Assembly: GCA_001695595.3 (NCBI GenBank)
Contig: MBPM02000028.1
Coordinates: 124,001-188,000 of the forward strand
Direction: 5' to 3'
Length of the DNA: 64,000 nt
Source: Plasmopara viticola
Taxonomy: Eukaryota > Oomycota > Peronosporomycetes > Peronosporales > Peronosporaceae
Shown: positions 31,188-41,599 of the stretch, in pieces
Layout of the letters: the number at the start of each line of letters is the position of its first letter
Numbering within the stretch: position 1 is the stretch's first letter
Position numbers and translations under genes: made by a program
Notes under the pieces: model-generated
Database searches by the model: none
The model's input: the letters and a program-made list of their open reading frames with translations, nothing else
What the model was told of the DNA's origin: nothing

Positions 31188-32675
31188 TCACCCTTCACTT
31201 ACGAGTCTAGTTTTTCTCATTCCATTCCCAGGCTTGCCGTTAAAACGTAGAGCCCTCATCTTGTGCTTCTGTAGCTTCTTAGTACCGCGACCAAAGCCTC
31301 CGTGCTTTCGCGACAAAATTCGGCGTGGCTTCTCATTCCCACTGTCTACCGACGCTGTCTGTTGCTGAAAGTTTGCTGACTGTATCGTTGACGCATTTTC
31401 GCGTAACTCTTTGATGGTGCTGTTGCTTCGCTTGGAGTTTTCAATGCTCAAGGCGAGCGCGAGATCACGCTTTGTCACGAGACTGGTCACAAGTCCTTGC
31501 TCGCCACCTCTGCCGGTCCGCCCAGCCCGATGCACGTAGTCGACGGCAGACTTTGGAAAGTCAAACATGACTACGTGCTTGACAGAAACTACATCCAAGC
31601 CACGGGCTGCTAGATCAGTGCAAACCAAGATCTTCACGTCAAGATCTCCAGTAAATGCTTGAATAGCTTCGTGACGTCGAGCCGGCGGCATGTCGCCATG
31701 AAGACACACAGTCTTTTGAAACCCGTGTTCACAAAGCATGTGCTCTGTGGAGCGCACACTTGCTGCATTACGACAGAAAATCATGGTCTTGGCCGTGCGA
31801 CGCCCGTGCAGATGCAAGACTTCCCGCAACGCCGAGTGTTTATTCTCGGGGTTTACCCGCACAAACTCTTCTCGGATACAAGTTGGCGTCTTGTGGATTT
31901 GATCGTCACTAATAACGCGCAGTCCATGAAATTTTTTCTTGAGTACTTGATCAATCGGCGAGCGGATCGTCGCTGCCGCCAAGATGATCTGCAGTTGCTG
32001 GTTGCGCTTGGCCGCACTGGCCTGAATCGGGTCCAATACCGCATCGAGCTCTTTGCGAAAGCCCATTTTGACATCAAAGAGGGTATCCGCCTCGTCCACT
32101 ACCACAGTATCAATGCGAGAGACGAAAAAGTCTTTTTCATGAATGCATTTGGCCACACGACCAGGAGTGCCAATGATCACGTCAAGTCTCCGCGCCGTGT
32201 CTTTCTGTTGGATGCTTTTGCGTTTGCCACTTGTAAGAACACAAGATGCAAATTTGGCCACATGCGACAGTTGCTTGGCTACAGACGCCACTTGCAGTGC
32301 AAGTTCACGACTGGGTAACAAGACAAGCGCACTGGGACGACCCAACACGACTTTGGCCTCGTAATCTCGTTGCTCGGCCGTCTCGCGACGGAGGAGCTGC
32401 TCAACTAGAGGGACCAAGTAGCTCAGCGTCTTGCCTGTGCCCGTCTGAGCTGCGCAAAGCACGTCGTGGCGCGCCAAGATGGCGGGTATACTCTTTTCTT
32501 GGATGCCAGTAAGCGTCGAAATCTGCATCTCCGCTAAACCTGCTACAAGACGCGCGTCTATGCCTAGTTCTTGAAAAGTCTTCGCCGTAGAGAAGGTGCG
32601 TATCGTTCTCAGAGAAAATAACGTGGGCGACCGCGTGACCGTGCGGCCGCGCTGATAGAGCGCGCGTTGAATCAT
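31188..32675 (-). CDS. DDX28-like organellar DEAD-box RNA helicase
   Basis: This encodes 495 residues. The first 30 or so are Arg/Ser/Thr-rich with no acidic residue (MIQRALYQRGRTVTRSPTLF...), like a mitochondrial presequence. Q motif about 34-60; motif I AQTGTGKT (76-83); Ia LLPSREL (119-125); II DEAD (194-197); III is AAT (234-236) instead of SAT; V DLAARGLD (354-361); VI HRAGRTGRG (382-390). The PSREL form of Ia is shared with DDX28, a mitochondrial helicase of large ribosomal subunit assembly, so a role in organellar ribosome or RNA handling is likely but inferred. The C-terminal 70 residues are very basic (RRILSRKHGGFGRGTKKL), fitting RNA binding. Convergent and nearly abutting with Prp43. 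Confidence 0.85.
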   Translation of the reverse strand: MIQRALYQRGRTVTRSPTLFSLRTIRTFSTAKTFQELGIDARLVAGLAEMQISTLTGIQEKSIPAILARHDVLCAAQTGTGKTLSYLVPLVEQLLRRETAEQRDYEAKVVLGRPSALVLLPSRELALQVASVAKQLSHVAKFASCVLTSGKRKSIQQKDTARRLDVIIGTPGRVAKCIHEKDFFVSRIDTVVVDEADTLFDVKMGFRKELDAVLDPIQASAAKRNQQLQIILAAATIRSPIDQVLKKKFHGLRVISDDQIHKTPTCIREEFVRVNPENKHSALREVLHLHGRRTAKTMIFCRNAASVRSTEHMLCEHGFQKTVCLHGDMPPARRHEAIQAFTGDLDVKILVCTDLAARGLDVVSVKHVVMFDFPKSAVDYVHRAGRTGRGGEQGLVTSLVTKRDLALALSIENSKRSNSTIKELRENASTIQSANFQQQTASVDSGNEKPRRILSRKHGGFGRGTKKLQKHKMRALRFNGKPGNGMRKTRLVSEG

Positions 32676-33172
32676 GCTCTATCTTGGCTTAATCAAGGCA
32701 AGAGTAGTCGACTGTGTAAAACTGGATAGGTTGGCATCGAAAATTGCGACAATTACTACAACTCTTAACTTTTAGTAATACCGCACTTGGCGAACAAACG
32801 CGTTAAGTATCGCTCGACGTGCAATTACACACGCCATTACAAGGTAAAGTATGATTTCCTGTCAACGTCGATACCTGATACCGGGAGACTGACGAATACA
32901 GAATTAGCGAGTATATTACCTTGATAACCGAGATTTACCTTAGCCAGATTGTGCCGTCGTGGTCCACCTCACAACTTGTGAAAAAGCGCGTGCTGTCTCC
33001 TCTGCCTCTCCCTCCCCCGCCTCGTTTCTCCTCCGCTCTATTGCCATACGATCGACACGCATCGAACACGCAACAAGCTTAGCGTTGTAAGTCCGTGCAA
33101 CCATTCCCCGTGTTTTGTAATCTCTACCGGTCATTTTCCCTCTCTACTCGCCACGGTCGAGTCCTACCTCCA
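32676..33172. other. divergent promoter region
   Basis: About 500 bp between two genes that start away from each other (the DDX28-like helicase and the PX protein). A C/T-rich stretch at 32995-33040 precedes the PX gene. Pyrimidine-rich initiator regions are common in oomycete promoters, but no exact element is called. No gene is supported. Confidence 0.4.
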
Positions 33173-35273
33173 ATGTATTCGTCATACTGGAAGCCAAATG
33201 ACGGACGTGATTCCAACGTACCGACCGACCACGAAGCGCTGCACCGTGATGAAGCGACGCACAAGGCCATGCAGTCTGACGAGACGGAGCTCCGTCCGCT
33301 TGATCTCGAGACGATCATGAGCTCGAAAGCTGCAGTCAAGTTTTGGTACCTCCACCGTCCAAAGACCATGGCGTACGTGCACAAGAATGCCACCAAGATG
33401 CAGAGTGTGGGTCGTGCCTTTGCCGTACGCAGGCTACGCAAGCAACACGGGGCTGAGTACATGGCCGCCTTGGCTCGAAAGGACCAGCTACGCCGTGATG
33501 ACGACTCGCTTAAGGAGCTTACGGACGAAGAGCGTGCTGCAAAGGAACTGGATGACGCTGCGTATGACGCGCGTGTAGAAGAGTCTCGTCGCCTGCGACG
33601 TGAGCAGATTGAGGCCGAGCGTCGCGCAGAGGAGGAATTGCGGATGAAGATGGCAGCAGACGCCTCAGAGCGCCGGCGTATTGAAGAAGAACGCAAGGCT
33701 GCGGCGCTTGCGGCTATGGAGGAAGAGCGTATACGCAAGGAGGCAGAGGCTGAAGAGGAGCGTCTTCGTCAAGAAGAAGAGGCTGCGCGTCTCGAGGAGC
33801 TTCGACTTCTTGAAGAAGAGGAGCGCCGTCGTCAAGAAGAAGAGGCTGCGCGTCTCGAGGAAGAGAAACGTCTTGCTGCTCTTGAAGCCGCTCGACTGGC
33901 GGAAGAGGAAGCGATTCGCGTCGAAGAAGAGCGTCAAGCTGCTGTCGAGGCGGCGCGTTTGGAAGCTGAGGCAGCTGCACGTCGCGAGGAACAGGAGCGT
34001 CTGGCCGAAGAGGCGCGTCTGCGTGAAGAAGAGGAGGAGCGACTGCGGATTGAAGAGGAGGAGCGACTGGCTGAGGAGGAGCGCATCCGTAGAGAAGAAG
34101 AGGAGGCTGCTTTCTTGGCAGCTCAGGCGCGTGAGGAGGAGGAGCGAAGGGCGCACGAAGCGATGGAGGCGCGCATTCGGGAGGAGAAGGAGCGCGAGGA
34201 GGCGAAAAACGGGAGCGTAAATTGGCAGAAGCGGCCCTTGCTGCAAAAGCTGCTGAAGAGAAGGCCGAGCGCGCCATCCGAGAACGTATTCAGAAGGAAA
34301 AGGATGACAAATACGAACAGTCTCTGTCCAAGGACGTGCCTGTGCGCGTTCATCAGCGTGGCCCAGGTCGCGTTGTCAGCTATGACAAGGAGCGTGAAAC
34401 GTACGCTGTAAAGCTTGAAAGGACCGCGGGTGGCAGGCTGATCACTGTTCCTAGCGAAGATGTTCACCTTGACGACGATCGTATCCTGTCACCCCGTACC
34501 AAAGTGGACACACCATTTGGCACGGGCGAAGTCGTGGGCCTTGACCCTCACGTTGGATGCTACGCAATCAACACGGAAGTGGGTGCATCGGATGACGAAC
34601 AGTGTTTGGCGTTTGTTCAGATCAAGGATGTAACCGTGCACGTGGAGGAAGAAGAGGAGCGTGCTATTGTGGAAGACGCTTCATTGCCAAGTACGTTGCG
34701 AGTTTCTTTACAGAACGGGTCAAAGTATTGTACTGACGTGTATTTTATCTGTTCTGGCTGCTTAAGTTCCCAGTGAGATAGGCCTCGTGTCGGCTCGCAT
34801 TGTTGACAGTCGCATCGTGAATCGCACGGGCAACAAGTTTATCCAGTACAAGCTAGAAATCCGTACGACCAACTACGGCACGGTTTACTGCTGGAAGCGT
34901 TACAGCACTTTCCGGTAAGAGAAGGTTACGTGTAAGCTTCTAAGTGGTGGGTGACTAACGTGACTGTACGTCGTTTGTATGATACAGTTCGCTGTGTGAC
35001 CGTCTTATCAAGGAAAATGGTATGAAACGCCGTGACATTCCGGAGCTGCCGCCTCGTCACTTGGTGGGCAACTTTTCACAAAAAACGGTTGGGGAGCGTG
35101 CCGAGAAGCTGAACTTGTTTCTGAACGCCGCTGCGAGGGCCGAGCACTTACAGTGGGGTATTCGCGTGGACGATCAGATCGCCGTTTACAAGCGTCGTAA
35201 CAAACGCGTAACGCAGCCCAGCAGTCAGGCGAACAATCGCAACAGTCGTAGCATCTTCTCGCGACGACGGTAA
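33173..35273 (+). CDS. IQ, coiled-coil and PX-domain protein; two introns and one apparent frameshift
   Basis: Exons run 33173-34690, 34767-34914 and 34988-35273. Introns 34691-34766 (GTACGT...AAG) and 34915-34987 (GTAAGA...CAG) are 76 and 73 bp and keep frame. An IQ-like motif (KMQSVGRAFAVRRLRK, 75-90) is followed by a long Glu/Arg/Ala coiled coil to about residue 360, a beta-rich region (VRVHQRGPGRVVSYD...), then a PX domain split by intron 2 (YKLEIRTTNYG...WKRYSTFR, then ELPPRHLVGNF) ending in a basic tail. PX domains bind phosphoinositides, so a membrane-trafficking or cytoskeleton-linked role is likely. In the coiled coil the frame shifts by one base near 34205-34209 (a run of five A); both sides are strongly coding. 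About 650 residues if the frame is continuous. Confidence 0.75.
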
Positions 35274-35636
35274 TGCTAGAGTGTTCTCGCATACCTGTCT
35301 AGTGCGAGGGTACATGTAAAGCTAATGTGTCAGTGGGAGAAAGTGATTGAGCTGCATGAGTTCGAACTTAGAACTCGCGGTTTGCTGCTTGGTCAGACTC
35401 TACCTGTGATGTACGTTTGAAGAGGGAATGAGGTGGGTACTTGCGAACCTAGACACTAGATTTCGACTGTATCTTCGACATGTAACTAAATGAACATTAA
35501 CTTCATGTGTAGATATAACTACTTTTAATTCTCTCAATTCCCATCCTTTTGCCTTTATATAGCGTCGTCATGACAAAAGTTCACATCCTCCTTGCAATTG
35601 ATCCCATTTTTCCATTAAAGAATACATTGTTCCTCT
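35274..35636. other. convergent intergenic region
   Basis: About 360 bp between the stops of two convergent genes. It is AT-rich and holds their 3' flanks. Nothing else seen. Confidence 0.45.
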
Positions 35637-36980
35637 TTAAGCAACACAAGTGGACGCGACTCCGTTCGAGGCCTGTTGCAATTCGCGCCACTTGTTCAGC
35701 TGCATCTTTCGGTATTGCTTGACTTCAGTGCTCTTGTATTCGTATCGCTGAAATGGATTGCAGCAGTCACCAGCGCACCCTTCACACACGTCCGAATGGC
35801 ACGGCACGCCGTTGCGCGCACACTCGCAGTCCGTATCGGGACTGGCACAATTTTTGACTTCCCGCGCCACCTTTTTCGCCAATGCCATAAGCTCTGTTTT
35901 CCCCGTACTGGAAATCGGTACCTTATGCTCTTGCAAAAACGCGCGCAGCTTCTTCACATTCATCTTGGCCACCTTCTTGACCAAGTCTCCGCACGAACAG
36001 CCACACGCACCGTCCCGCGAGTCACGAATTTTGGCAAACTCGTCCAGCTGCTCAACAGACACACACCCAAAATCCGGCGTGTTTAAGGCTGCATCAGTAG
36101 CCACTTGCACCTCTTCAGCAAAGTCATTGCTTGAAGACGATCCAATCGAGTATTTCCGCCACGATTTTCGTAGCTCTGGCGACGACGGCAGCTGCAGCTC
36201 GCTCGCTTTCTCGCACGGCGGCCTTTGTGTTTGAGTAAAGACCATTTTGCGTTCATCTTCGCTTAACCTCGCGAACAGCGGATTGTCTACGCCTCGTCGG
36301 TAGTCAAATTGGCGCGTTTCGCCCACGCGGACGTCACGTCGCTTGGCCTTGGATAAATTCTTGGCTCGCTCTAGCAACTCAAGCTCTCGCAATTGGTCCA
36401 CCTCGACTACACTACCGAGGTCGATATCTGCGATTTTGGCACCGAGACCCAAGGCCCACGTGCCGTCGTACGGCACGGCACTGCCGCCGCCGGGGAAGCG
36501 TGCGAACTCGCGCGCGTGGACGTCTCCCCACATAATGTGCTTCTTGGCACCCAACGACGCCGAGCGATTCTTGCGTTCTGGTACCGGAGCGCTCGTAGAG
36601 GCCACGTGCAGGCTATTGCTACGTGCTTTCCGCTTCTTCTTGTGTTTCTTGCTCTTCTTCTGCGACTTTGAGGCTGCTACTGCGGACTCGACAGGGATCT
36701 CTACGACCTGTACGGGCTCCGTGACAAGACGCACGCATTTTGACGGCAACGTGGCCACGGGTGCAGCAGCGCAGGGTATATCAACGCATTGAATGCTATT
36801 AGAACGTATCTCCTCCGTCATCTTGGGCGATGGCAGACACGCGGGACGGTGACTGAGCCAGCTCTGGCGTTGGCAGTCGCGGTCACAGAAGAAGACGCGT
36901 CGACAACCGCCACAGCGGTTCTTAGCGTCGGCTTTGCCACACGCTAGACAGCTCTTATCACAAGGCGTGGACGCAGTCAT
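35637..36980 (-). CDS. MYND zinc-finger, SAP-like and cysteine-rich protein
   Basis: This encodes 447 residues from ATG 36980. The N-terminus holds a MYND finger with ligands Cys11, 14, 23, 26, 32, 36, His44 and Cys48. A Lys-rich run follows (KSQKKSKKHKKKRKARS, likely nuclear signal). Near the C-terminus, after a CGCSCGDLV motif, is a SAP-like helical pair (MNVKKLRAFLQEHKVPISSTGKTELMAL as a pattern; DNA binding in known SAP proteins). Then comes a cysteine cluster (CASPDTDCECARNGVPCHSD, then CEGCAGDCCNP) like CXC/pre-SET zinc clusters, but no SET domain. It is therefore probably a chromatin-associated adaptor without methyltransferase activity; this is inference. No introns. Convergent with the PX gene, and the last gene of the dense block. 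Confidence 0.72.
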   Translation of the reverse strand: MTASTPCDKSCLACGKADAKNRCGGCRRVFFCDRDCQRQSWLSHRPACLPSPKMTEEIRSNSIQCVDIPCAAAPVATLPSKCVRLVTEPVQVVEIPVESAVAASKSQKKSKKHKKKRKARSNSLHVASTSAPVPERKNRSASLGAKKHIMWGDVHAREFARFPGGGSAVPYDGTWALGLGAKIADIDLGSVVEVDQLRELELLERAKNLSKAKRRDVRVGETRQFDYRRGVDNPLFARLSEDERKMVFTQTQRPPCEKASELQLPSSPELRKSWRKYSIGSSSSNDFAEEVQVATDAALNTPDFGCVSVEQLDEFAKIRDSRDGACGCSCGDLVKKVAKMNVKKLRAFLQEHKVPISSTGKTELMALAKKVAREVKNCASPDTDCECARNGVPCHSDVCEGCAGDCCNPFQRYEYKSTEVKQYRKMQLNKWRELQQASNGVASTCVA

Positions 36981-37495
36981 CGTGGGCAGGATTTCTATCG
37001 AGGTCGGCGAGAAAAAAGCTCAGTTTGAAAGTGAAGCATTGCACAATCCATGGTTTGATTCGGGACTCGAATAGAGGACAGTTTCAGGTTTTGGGCTCAC
37101 CCGTATATTATGCAATGCCAGAGATTGGAAAAGTATACTTAAGACATGGCGTTGCAAGCCTAATCGGCATAAACGACCTGTCACGATGGGATCTCGGAAG
37201 TTTGAAAAACTGCCGCGTTTTGACGAACTTGGCGACAGGCACAAAGCTATTCCCATCTCGGACTGCGCAGTCTGACTGACACATGGTTTAATGTGTGGGT
37301 TGTAAATCACAATCGCACACCACTTTTTATGAGGTCAAGGAAATGAGTTGGAATTATCCCAGGAGCGCAATGAGAGATTTCTGTGTTTGATGACGTCTAC
37401 CACGTGTGATCCGCTCAACATCATGCTTTAATTCATCTAGCTTTGGCATTCCAATGTAGTGAAGGAAAAACTCATTTTGTCGAAGACTGATAGCA
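36981..37495. other. intergenic, edge of the gene-dense block
   Basis: No gene is supported. Composition becomes AT-rich here, and from about 37.5 kb the sequence is made of repeated and broken copies. Confidence 0.4.
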
Positions 37496-37972
37496 TTGTT
37501 GAAAATGAAACGAATGCATGCAAAAAAACAATTGCCACCGCTTAGTACGCGAAAATCGAATTATCTTCAGCTCTTCCACCTTGCCGTTACCTCGCGTATT
37601 CTCTATATTAATCGCGCCTCCATTGATGATGATCCCACAAGATTAGAGGAGCCCTCAAATTTCGAGTCACGCCGGAACGCAGCAATACATGAATTTATTA
37701 AATCAAACTTTAAAAATGGGCAATATGCTAGTATAGATGATTTTTTTGCCCATCATTCTATGCGGGATTCCTTCAAATTTGACTTTGATCACGGGCAAAT
37801 GCTAGGAAGCTTAGAGGGCGCAAATCTTGACAGTGCTCTACAATTTTTATCAATCGTCGTCGGTAATAAGGTCGTTGACGACCAGAGCAAGAAGCAAGTC
37901 TCTGTACTTGATAACACCTGGCCGCGAAGAGCGCAGCCTGGATTACAGCATTCATTTATTGGTAAGGAATAA
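37496..37972 (+). CDS. hypothetical protein, 158 residues
   Basis: An open frame with acidic, helix-like composition in its second half (HEFIKSNFKNGQYASIDDFF and onwards). I do not recognise it. The DNA has degenerate counterparts at about 46960-47140 and, on the other strand, 55270-55520, where the frame is destroyed. It may therefore be the best-kept copy of a coding piece of the P region, or a chance frame across it. It runs towards the minus-strand P1 relic and overlaps its end. No signal peptide is apparent. Confidence 0.35.
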   Translation: MLKMKRMHAKKQLPPLSTRKSNYLQLFHLAVTSRILYINRASIDDDPTRLEEPSNFESRRNAAIHEFIKSNFKNGQYASIDDFFAHHSMRDSFKFDFDHGQMLGSLEGANLDSALQFLSIVVGNKVVDDQSKKQVSVLDNTWPRRAQPGLQHSFIGKE

Positions 37973-39190
37973 AAAGGAGATCTTATGTCTTTTCTTTAAT
38001 ATGGCGTTTCGAAATTTCAACACGAGCCCAAAAGCGTGGCTTATCTTGTCTTCGAGATGAGGTCCCCAGTCGAACGTATCTGGTTTGACCGCAAATGGCT
38101 TCACTCCATATTCATCTGTACCTGTGTCTGCTGTTGCAAATACATCATTCAAGTAATCAAACAGTCCACGATATTCCGTTCAAGTACTCACAAAGACAAT
38201 CCCTTGCGCATTCAAACGACTGCGCTTCGCCAGTTGCCTCGTAACCTTCAGATAATGCCAATTTACTCGAGATAAAAGTGTCAGTGTGTTCATTTTCCCT
38301 GTCTGCGTCGTCAAAATTACCCATCATCTTTCCAGCAACCTCTTCCAACTCGCCTACTATACTAAACACTTGTGACCACGTTGGCGCTACACACAAACTC
38401 GCACACGTTTCTCTTCCTGCCATTGTCTTGATCGCATCTCGGTTCAATCCAATCATACTATCTAGTAAAGTAATCAGCAGAGAAGCTGCAATGGCCAGAC
38501 AATATTTTTTCCGTCTTCACAAACACCACGAATCCAAAGAATTGTTACACTGATGCGACTTGGCATTAACATTGTCGTTACTTTCTTGAGTTTCTGAAGG
38601 TCTATTGCTGCGTCATACTTCCGCTAGCCCCTGTTCAAAAAATTTATCGACCCACATTGCATTATTAGCGATACTCTTTGCCACATCTTTCTTTATAGCC
38701 CACAGCTTTTGCTCTACAGACAGCTGCTGCAAATTTGGTACACATCCTTCATGTAAGTAAAGAGCTTTTCAGTGCAGTAACACGTTCGACACGAAGTAGT
38801 TCCAACGATACGAGGCATTGACGACGAAGTCTTCTTACTTAACATCTTAGTCACCTAAGCGTAATGATGGCGCTAAGTCACATGGAGGCACTCGTTAACC
38901 GATAACAGAGTCATTTGGCTGAGCAAAACATAGCTCTTGGCTAGGGCGTTGCGTACGACTTCAGGTGTGCACATGCGCGTGAGTAACAACTCTCTTTTCA
39001 CCGTGTGGCGTTTCAAAGATCAGCTGTCCGTCTGCAATAGTGCAACGTGCTGGTCTGGCGAAGTTTGACCGTAACCTGCACCACTAAGAAGCATGTCGGA
39101 GCCATGATGAGTGCTAGTTTGCTTCCCAAACCAATACCAACGAGTAATCTCAAATCTGGCAAAATCCATCAAATTCTGTTCCGCTAATAA
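37773..39190 (-). pseudogene. P family copy 1 (unknown companion gene), broken
   Basis: A block of about 1.4 kb read on the minus strand from the 3' side of the 39361-40287 effector. It keeps several good coding stretches in different frames: one near 39100-38980 (FETPHGEKRVVTHAH), one near 38780-38640 (VDKFFEQGLAEV), one at 38456-38157 (MIGLNRDAIKTMAGRETC onwards, 99 codons) and one at 38152-37952 (66 codons). The last two are separated by a one-base frame change near 38155. Parts match 41600-42720, 46960-48540, 53550-55260, 56760-57340 and 60640-62120. I do not recognise the family. It seems a decayed gene and not a functional one. This is the fullest copy here. Confidence 0.6.
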
Positions 39191-39360
39191 AGTTTAAGCT
39201 CGCGACGTTGCGAACGGCTGAAGCACAATGAGTAGAAACACACTTCATTGTATTCATAACATCGATAACTTATTTTAACATCCATTTTTTATTGACGTGT
39301 TTAGTTTCCAGAAAAATGATAAAATTTAACGTTTCGCGGCGCGAGGAAACCGCGGCATGC

Positions 39361-40287
39361 CTACGCCGAGCGTCCCGCAAAATATTTTCTGAACGCTGAC
39401 GTTGCTCCATGAGTGCGAGAAGTTTGTGCTTGTTTATCTTCACGAGCTATCCGAGCAAGATTAATTTCTAGAGGCTTGACGTGCTGACTCTTTGATTGCT
39501 GCATCCTGTAAAGAACATTCTGACCAAAAGGCCTTTTTCGTGCGTTATAAAGCAAGCGTGCCGGAGCCTCATTTTCTAGTTGTGCTCTCTGGAATAATTC
39601 AAACAAGTCGTCATCGATGAATTTGCGTCGATTGCTCTGCCAATAATACCCGACGTACGACAGCCACGGCGAAGCAGAATCGTGCCTGAAGAATCTATTT
39701 AGACTTTTCGGGCTGCTTCGATCGAAAGATCGGTCCAAAAGTTTAGTGGCATCCAAAGGAGACAAGTCCTTCTTCAACCAATTTTCATAAACTGCCTCGG
39801 CCGACTTCGGATTATTCAACAGTTTTATAAACTCAGAATCGCCAAAGCTCTGGTCGGCTGGATCCTTTGAAGTACGAAATTTATTGATCGTCGCGACCAA
39901 TTGACTCTCCTGTGCTTCATTTCGCGCAGTCATCGCTTGGAGTTGCTGTACCAGCTTTTTGTTACCGATCTTGGCATCGGTCTGAAAAAGAGGATCAGTG
40001 ACTCTCGAAGTTTTTTTGCCGTGAAATCTGTTTAACACATTGCGAACCCCCTCCATACCCCTTTCTTCCTTGTCGATGTTGCCGTAGGCGGCCTGATGTT
40101 GCTTGGGTACATTGTGGCTCTTTGGTGTATCCTCGGGGAGGGTCGAGTTTGGCAAGACGAGTTGAGGCTTTGAGTGGACATTACCCGGATCACTGAGTTG
40201 GTCAGCCGCTGATATAAATGCGAAGCAGAGGCTGATGCTCACCATGAACTTGATTGGCGAGATGCGTAGGCGCGTGGCTGCCCACAT
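39361..40287 (-). CDS. secreted effector-like protein, WY/LWY type, family E copy 1
   Basis: This encodes 308 residues from ATG 40287. Residues 1-27 form a signal peptide with a hydrophobic core (FMVSISLCFAFISA). A polar stretch follows with PKSHNVPKQ and then NIDKEERG, an EER-like motif without an RXLR. The rest is helical with the family blocks LLNNPKSAEAVYENW, SPWLSYVGYYWQ and ARLLYNARKRPFGQ, typical of WY/LWY repeats. Compared with 59350-60618 it ends about 100 residues earlier in an unrelated basic tail (SAFRKYFAGRSA). Degenerate traces of the normal 3' end survive at about 39130-39240, so the C-terminus was rearranged. A secreted, host-directed role is inferred from the class. Confidence 0.72.
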   Translation of the reverse strand: MWAATRLRISPIKFMVSISLCFAFISAADQLSDPGNVHSKPQLVLPNSTLPEDTPKSHNVPKQHQAAYGNIDKEERGMEGVRNVLNRFHGKKTSRVTDPLFQTDAKIGNKKLVQQLQAMTARNEAQESQLVATINKFRTSKDPADQSFGDSEFIKLLNNPKSAEAVYENWLKKDLSPLDATKLLDRSFDRSSPKSLNRFFRHDSASPWLSYVGYYWQSNRRKFIDDDLFELFQRAQLENEAPARLLYNARKRPFGQNVLYRMQQSKSQHVKPLEINLARIAREDKQAQTSRTHGATSAFRKYFAGRSA

Positions 40288-40449
40288 TTTGATGCCACGG
40301 TCTGTTCCTTACCGTATAAGTCGAATTTTAAAATACCTCCCCACACCGCCGTCTATGTCGCATCATCGCCATGATCGTCATCGATAGACCAATCGGCAAG
40401 AATGTAAAATCGTCTTAACAAAGTATCATATGGTAAGGAAAGTATTGAC

Positions 40450-40870
40450 TTAACATAAGCGTGCGGTACGTGGGTGGGTGAAGGTCCATAAAAATACTGC
40501 TTGACACGGTAGCAACCTCTGGAGAGAAATAAATGGTGGCTCCTTTATATACGGTATGTAAAGTACCTGCATCATCAATTGTTCCAGTATATAATTATCA
40601 CATATCCAGGCACCAGCATAGCATTTAGATAAATTAGCTGCAAACATGTACACTAACTCGCTTCCATGAACTTTGCTTAGACCTACACGAGGTAATGGGT
40701 AGAAGCGTTCTGCTTTGTTGACTTGTATTAATTTCTTTCGAAGTTATAAGAATAGCTCCTGAGAGATGAGGCGACCGTGTCGAGCATGTTCTGTATCTAT
40801 CTGTATGGATCATGCTCCGTGCTATACCAGGTGCTATCCGATTCTGGCATTGATGGATCGGCAAAGAAAT
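40450..40870 (-). repeat. dispersed repeat Q, inverted copy
   Basis: Reverse-complemented, this matches about 57640-58150 in order: the AATGCCAGAATCG block, the CGCCTCATCTCTCA block, TACTGGAACAATTGATG, and the CAACAATGTGTCAAGCAG-like region. It separates two divergent effector copies (39361-40287 and the relic from 40880). Its frames are short and broken. Origin is unknown; it may belong with repeat R. Confidence 0.6.
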
Positions 40871-40879
40871 AGATCAATT

Positions 40880-41580
40880 TAACTTATCATTAGCATTATT
40901 GGCCAATCCATGATCCGGGTGATGTCATCGGGGATACCCACTATAACCTGGCTCTCACCGAAGATATGATAGAGCGCCACGACGTACCTAAGCGATGTAC
41001 GGTCGTCGATGGCAACAGCGACGAGGAAGCGAATCTCATGCGGAAACTTCTGTAGCTTTAGGTCCCATCATTACAAGACGAAGGAACTTCGAGTCTAATT
41101 AGACCTCTGCATCACACCGAGGCTAGAATAGTTAATAAAAGGCTGGTAAAACACCTTCAAGCGATTACTAAGCACACAAAAGCTCCATGCTTGCTACACT
41201 TGAAGGAGGCAGCTCAACCCGATGATTAGCCCCTTGGCGTTGCATCTTGAGTTGAAGCTAATTGATATTATCAAGGCTTTAACTTTTTTTTATAAACGCT
41301 GATCTTGCTTGAGCAGCATCAGAACGAGTCTCCGCTGAACGTATGGCTTGAGTATGTCGCTTTCCGACTTCCTCGCGTCTCGAAACAGATAAATTTGTCT
41401 ACTTAGACAATGCCTCGTGAGAACAAAGCACGTGTCTGTGGAGCACAAAAGTATGGATCTTAATTATTGATGATCTGAATCACAAGGAGACTTTTTATGC
41501 TTCGGACTTGGTGCCTGAGCCATTTGCAAAGTCGACGGACTCGGACGATTTCCTTCCGGGACAAAAATCGGATGGACCTT
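40880..41580 (+). pseudogene. family E effector relic
   Basis: Patches match 59350-60618 in order on the plus strand: NPGDVIG near 40909, HDVPK and SDEEA near 40978-41035, the LLEQ..ESPLNVWLEYVAF equivalent near 41305-41390, and PEPFAKSTDSDD near 41520. Stops, frameshifts and a large internal loss (most of the WY region) break it. The signal-peptide end is largely eroded. It is divergent to the 39361-40287 gene and followed by P family sequence, like other E copies. Confidence 0.62.
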
Positions 41581-41599
41581 GCAGAGACTATGGCACACT

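Noticed and set aside
33124..34277. Long antisense frames (Ser- or Leu-rich) opposite the PX protein
   Set aside because: They mirror the Glu/Arg coiled-coil repeat codons on the other strand; no independent evidence.
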